From NCBI GenBank assembly GCA_900321775.1, contig ONXE01000153.1, positions 1 to 8,809 on the forward strand: a DNA stretch of 8,809 nucleotides. Direction: 5' to 3'. This DNA is from an uncultured Bacteroidales bacterium. GTDB lineage: Bacteria > Bacteroidota > Bacteroidia > Bacteroidales > Paludibacteraceae. How positions within the stretch are numbered: position 1 is the first letter of the stretch; each line of letters begins with the position of its first letter. Below are positions 5,734 to 8,809 of this stretch, piece after piece. The position numbers and the translations under genes were made by a program. The notes under the pieces were generated by a model. The model was not told the DNA's origin. It did no database searches and saw only the letters and a program-made list of their open reading frames with translations.

Positions 5734-7539
5734 ATGAAGAAATTACTTTATATAGCCATGCCGGCAATAGCAGGAATGCTGATGATGACCGGTTGCAAAG
5801 ATTTTCTGGATGTGAACACCAGCAAGGACTCGCCTATCACCATTACGGTGGATCAGGCTATTCCTACGGCTTGTTTCTATGCCGCGCAGTTGTGCTACGA
5901 CCACGCCGAGTACGGTGTCTATCTGTCGCAGGCGCTGACGACGGGCGGTAAAAGCCAAACGGGTAGTTATCCGTACAGCCAGGGCTGGGAGTTTCTGGGC
6001 GTGAACCGTCACCCGATGTGGCGTCGTCATTTCTATGACTTGGGTGCCAACATCAACAAGATGAACCAGATAGCCATGGATAACGGCAACCTGAATGCCG
6101 TGCTGATCGGGCGTACCATTATGCTTGGTTCGACGATGTTTACCACGGACGCTTTCGGTGACATGCCGCGCTCGCAGGCCTACAAGGCCACTTCTCCCGC
6201 GTATGACTCGCAGCAGGAGGTGTACGACTGGATGTTCCAGGAGGCAGACTCGCTGGTAGCGCTTTATGCCGATACCACATGGACGAAATGTCCGACCAAC
6301 CTGCCTATTTCGAGGAAGCGTGACCGCATCTACGGAGGCGATATCTACAAGTGGGGTCTTTATGCGAAAGCTCTTCGCTGCCGTCTGTGGCTGCGTAAGT
6401 TGCCCAACTGGGACAACACTCCCGCCGTATGCCAGCAGATTATTTCGATGGTAGATGACGTGCTGAACGATCCCGATTGGGAGGAGCCGTTGTACCATTA
6501 TGACGGCGGCAAGACTGAGCAGAACTGCCCGTGGGGTCCGTATGCTCCGATTATCAACTCGTGGGAGAGCCGCGGCAACCGTTTGTCGTCGTCCATCCCG
6601 ACCACGTTCTTTGCACACGCTATTCTGGGTTGCTATGACAACTTCTATCAGGCTACTCGCGGTTACGCATTGGATCCGCGCGCTGCCAAGATGATGACTC
6701 CCCGTTCCAGCGCTACCGGTCCGGCTTTGATACGCCATCTGGAGAGCAATATCGGAATGGACAACTCGATGAAGGTGACCTATTATCCTGACCTGTTTGC
6801 GACGGACGCAATGTCTAATCCGTACACTCAGAACAACGGTTATATCGCGCTGATTACCACTGAGGAACTGATGTTCATCAAGGCCGAGGCTCAGTATTGG
6901 GCAGGCGACAAAGTGGGCGCATACAACACGACCAAAGAGGCTACCATCAAGAACATGGAGCGCTACGGTATTGTGGAGTCGGCTCTTGTGGGCAATAACG
7001 CTAAGAAACAGTACGCCCGATTCTTCAGCATCAAGTTGCCGGGAGCTGTTGATTTCACGCTTGCCGACCTGATGCAGCAGAAATATGTGGCTATGTACCT
7101 GCAGCCGGAACAATGGACAGACATGCGTCGTTACAACTACAGCTCGAAGACCAACGGTATCAGCTACGACAACACGTTTGTCTATACGGTAGAGAAGGTA
7201 CACAACGGCCGTAACTCGACGTTGGCCAAGGACTCTGTGAACTTTACGCTGGAGTATTCGTTGCGTCGTCCGTACAACCTGTATGAGCCGTACTGGTGTA
7301 CGTCGGAGGACTACGGTGTGAATGCCGAGTTGTCGCCCAATGCGTGGGTGAACCGTCTGAACGCCGATACGGAGACCGAGACCAAGTACAACAAGAGTGA
7401 GTTGGACCGTATCGGTTACTACACCACGAATGCGGCAGGCGAGAAAGTGCTGGATTATCACGTGCTGAAGCGTCACTTGATCTGGGCGCACAACACCTGC
7501 GGAAAGGCCACTTGTAACGATGCTATACCCTGGTTGTAG
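5734..7539 (+). CDS. SusD/RagB-family outer-membrane lipoprotein (SusD-like_2 type)
   Basis: Surface lipoprotein that would sit as a lid on the SusC-like barrel and bind the ligand. From the ATG at 5734 it has 601 aa, a usual size. A lipoprotein signal peptide ends in MMTG|C (C21), followed by KDFLDVNTSKDSP, the DFLDxN start typical of the SusD-like_2 family. Further hallmarks are TDAFGDMPRSQA (about 138-149), YDWMFQEADSLV, YGGDIYKWGLYAKALRCRLWLR (about 200-221), and the TPR-like helix EELMFIKAEAQYWAGDKVGAY in the middle. The C-terminus is rich in Tyr and Trp, as expected of ligand-binding loops. The ATG at 5728 would add two residues. It is intact, although its receptor partner is interrupted, and uses TAG as its own stop, so TAG is read as stop in this genome. 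The ligand cannot be told from sequence. Confidence 0.9.
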   Translation: MKKLLYIAMPAIAGMLMMTGCKDFLDVNTSKDSPITITVDQAIPTACFYAAQLCYDHAEYGVYLSQALTTGGKSQTGSYPYSQGWEFLGVNRHPMWRRHFYDLGANINKMNQIAMDNGNLNAVLIGRTIMLGSTMFTTDAFGDMPRSQAYKATSPAYDSQQEVYDWMFQEADSLVALYADTTWTKCPTNLPISRKRDRIYGGDIYKWGLYAKALRCRLWLRKLPNWDNTPAVCQQIISMVDDVLNDPDWEEPLYHYDGGKTEQNCPWGPYAPIINSWESRGNRLSSSIPTTFFAHAILGCYDNFYQATRGYALDPRAAKMMTPRSSATGPALIRHLESNIGMDNSMKVTYYPDLFATDAMSNPYTQNNGYIALITTEELMFIKAEAQYWAGDKVGAYNTTKEATIKNMERYGIVESALVGNNAKKQYARFFSIKLPGAVDFTLADLMQQKYVAMYLQPEQWTDMRRYNYSSKTNGISYDNTFVYTVEKVHNGRNSTLAKDSVNFTLEYSLRRPYNLYEPYWCTSEDYGVNAELSPNAWVNRLNADTETETKYNKSELDRIGYYTTNAAGEKVLDYHVLKRHLIWAHNTCGKATCNDAIPWL

Positions 7540-7540
7540 T

Positions 7541-7641
7541 ATTTTGGTTTTTCTTGGCAACTTGCCCGCTTCTGCGCGGTCACAATGGTCCGCATTGCTT
7601 CCTCGTTAAAACGAGCAATTTGCTCAAGAAAAAGTCAAAAT
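7541..7641. repeat. 101-bp imperfect inverted-repeat (MITE/REP-like) element after susD
   Basis: The left arm (7541-7565, ATTTTG-G-TTTTTCTTG-GCAACTTGC) pairs with the right arm (7615-7641, GCAATTTGCTCAAG and on to CAAAAT): 23 pairs, with one single-base mismatch, one 1/2-base asymmetry and one bulge. Between the arms lie two small perfect hairpins, CAATG/CATTG (7583-7597) and CTCGT/ACGAG (7602-7615), with an alternative GCGG/CCGC (7576-7593). The folded form is a long stem topped by two branches. It starts two bases after the susD stop. It encodes nothing and may attenuate, process or stabilise the polycistronic mRNA. Membership of a dispersed repeat family is inference. Confidence 0.55.
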
Positions 7642-7667
7642 CTGGTTAACACCTTAATATATATAAA

Positions 7668-7679
7668 TTACGCGCGTAA
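7668..7679. promoter_or_regulatory. Palindrome TTACGCGCGTAA ahead of the SusE-position lipoprotein gene
   Basis: A perfect 12-bp palindrome in an AT-rich setting, 11 bp before the ATG at 7691, where it could mask the start region as RNA or bind a protein as DNA. Its first ten bases recur exactly at 2600-2609 in the SusC leader. No TAnnTTTG promoter is seen in 7541-7690, so this gene is probably read from the SusC promoter. Confidence 0.3.
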
Positions 7680-7690
7680 AGAAAAGATAT

Positions 7691-8548
7691 ATGAAACTAA
7701 CAACAAAAATACTGATGCTTTCGGCAATGGTCGTTGCCATGGCATCTTGTGCTAAGCACGATTTCTTCGATGATGATACTATCACCGGAGAGGTAGGTCC
7801 TGAGGCTTATTGGGAGGTTGGCAGTTCTGCCGTGACCGCCGGTGGTAATATGGATTTCACCGTACAGTACTATTCGTCGGTGAGCGACATCGACCATTCG
7901 GAAGTGTGGTATGATATCGAAGAGACTATCGACCAAACGGTTACTTGTCCCTGGACGAGCACGTTTACATATTCGCTTTCGAGCAACGTGAAGCAGCTGA
8001 AGCGTGTGTCGCAGAAGATAGAGGAATATCCTCATTTGGAGGAGTTCTGGAGTGATTCGCTTCACGCCTACACATTCACAGGTTCGTTCCCCGTGAGCGG
8101 TACGTTGTCGCCGTTTATCTGGAGCCATCCGGAGGAGTTTGACTCGACCAAGATGATCAACTACTTTGGCGAGGGCTATATGGAGACCTTCAAGGAGGCC
8201 GTTCATGCCAAGATGAAGTATGCCGACTACAAGAAGATGTACATCGGTATGGGTCTGATGGATGACTTCTCGCTTTACACCGATTCGACGCTTGATCCGA
8301 ACGCCGGAGTGGACGTGTATGTCTATCATTTCCCCCTGGATGCCGAGGGCAATATGCAGTCGTGGGTGGCCGATTCGATGCAGCTCTACTGGGACAAGGT
8401 GACGTTTGCAATGTTGGTAGAGAACGTGGCTAACGGCTACTACGATGTGGACTACAACCGCAGTTACTCACTGAATGCACTGATGCGGGTATATGACGTC
8501 CGTGACGTCTATTCGACTACGCAATCCAAAGAAATAGTAATCAACTAA
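7691..8548 (+). CDS. Unrecognised lipoprotein in the SusE-like position
   Basis: A 285-aa secreted lipoprotein. The signal peptide ends in VAMAS|C (C20), followed by AKHDFFDDDTITGEVG, an acidic stretch such as often marks surface export in Bacteroidetes. The body is rich in Tyr, Asp and Ser, with alternating strands (MDFTVQYYSS, HAYTFTGSFPVSG) and a central helical part (EEYPHLEEFWSD to KYADYKKMYIGMG). I assign no family. Its place after susD suggests a surface accessory protein that binds the same ligand as SusD. It follows a 151-bp gap holding an inverted repeat. The ATG at 7691 is preceded by AAAGAAAAGATAT, a weak purine-rich site. The last segment, YNRSYSLNALMRVYDVRDV, looks like an edge strand of a beta-sandwich domain. 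Expression is most likely from the SusC promoter. Confidence 0.7.
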   Translation: MKLTTKILMLSAMVVAMASCAKHDFFDDDTITGEVGPEAYWEVGSSAVTAGGNMDFTVQYYSSVSDIDHSEVWYDIEETIDQTVTCPWTSTFTYSLSSNVKQLKRVSQKIEEYPHLEEFWSDSLHAYTFTGSFPVSGTLSPFIWSHPEEFDSTKMINYFGEGYMETFKEAVHAKMKYADYKKMYIGMGLMDDFSLYTDSTLDPNAGVDVYVYHFPLDAEGNMQSWVADSMQLYWDKVTFAMLVENVANGYYDVDYNRSYSLNALMRVYDVRDVYSTTQSKEIVIN

Positions 8549-8564
8549 ATGGATATAAGAGCCT

Positions 8565-8809
8565 ATGAAACGCAATATTTTTAATCTGCTGATGTTGGCA
8601 GTTTTGCCTATTCTGGCTGCCGGTTGTGTGGATAACGAGCCGACGGTTGAGGAGTTGCCTCGTGATGCGGTCTCATTTGAGTACTGTATTGAGGGTGATT
8701 ACGAATTGGACTACTATGTAGGTTCCGTTATCCAGTTCAAGAACACGTCTCCGTCGAGCACGCAGGGCACTCCTACGTGGGATTTCGGTGACGGTAAGAC
8801 CGCTGACGG
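8565..8809 (+). CDS. PKD-domain lipoprotein, N-terminal part (runs off the window)
   Basis: The ATG at 8565 opens a frame that reaches the window end without a stop (81 complete codons). It begins MKRNIFNLLMLAVLPILAAG|C, a lipoprotein signal with Cys at residue 21, followed by VDNEPTVEELPRD. The next segment (SFEYCIEGDYELDYYVGSVIQFKNTSPSS) ends in WDFGDGKT, the hallmark of the PKD beta-sandwich fold. It begins 16 bp after the previous stop codon with AAGAG upstream, so it is in the same operon. PKD modules in SusCD loci are commonly found in surface glycan-binding proteins or glycosidases; which of these it is cannot be decided because the rest is outside the window. Confidence 0.75.
   Translation, partial: MKRNIFNLLMLAVLPILAAGCVDNEPTVEELPRDAVSFEYCIEGDYELDYYVGSVIQFKNTSPSSTQGTPTWDFGDGKTAD

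Noticed and set aside
5743..7560. Minus-strand open frame of 605 aa opposite susD
   Set aside because: It is antisense to a fully convincing SusD gene and has the same Arg/His/Val bias; no independent coding evidence.
8549..8584. ATG at 8549 directly after the lipoprotein stop
   Set aside because: It gives only MDIRAYETQYF before a stop and overlaps out of frame the convincing lipoprotein start at 8565.
1..8809. CRISPR array, tRNA, rRNA or transposase
   Set aside because: No regularly spaced repeats, cloverleaf with CCA-type acceptor, rRNA motifs or DDE-type coding region were seen on either strand.

Overview
The window reads as chromosomal DNA of a Bacteroidales bacterium. The evidence is the SusC/SusD outer-membrane pair, Bacteroidetes-type promoters (TTTG, about 20 bp, then TAnnTTTG), A-rich start regions mostly lacking Shine-Dalgarno sequences, and several consecutive lipoproteins. 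I cannot name the genus with confidence.

Layout. Bases 1-75 hold the first 25 codons of a minus-strand gene that resembles a glycosyltransferase-like protein. Bases 76-639 are non-coding: a divergent regulatory region with a minus-strand promoter (305-336), a plus-strand promoter (435-466), a PurR/LacI-like palindrome on the minus-strand -33 box, and foldable leaders on both sides. Two close-set plus-strand genes follow: a BadF/BcrA-type amino-sugar kinase (640-1485, MurK-like) and MurQ etherase (1495-2310). Together they would turn MurNAc into GlcNAc-6-phosphate and D-lactate. Bases 2311-2679 form a second regulatory gap, with two perfect dyads, a promoter nearly identical to that of the kinase gene, and a hairpin at the predicted mRNA 5' end.

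The rest is a SusCD-type uptake locus. The SusC-like TonB-dependent receptor is broken: an in-frame TAG at 4684-4686 ends it inside the barrel, and a barrel segment normally found between the two flanking motifs appears to be missing. Its C-terminal part continues in the same frame to 5715. It is followed by a SusD-like lipoprotein (5734-7539), a 101-bp imperfect inverted-repeat element (7541-7641), an unrecognised lipoprotein in the SusE-like position (7691-8548), and the start of a PKD-domain lipoprotein (8565 to the window end).

Working model (inference): the receptor, SusD and the two accessory lipoproteins would bind and import a glycan or peptide ligand, and the kinase and etherase would process amino sugars in the cytoplasm. 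The near-identical promoters suggest shared transcription machinery, but nothing here proves that the SusCD locus imports peptidoglycan fragments. The most notable non-gene signals are the inverted-repeat element after susD, the dyads upstream of susC, the three matching promoters, and the disrupted susC.
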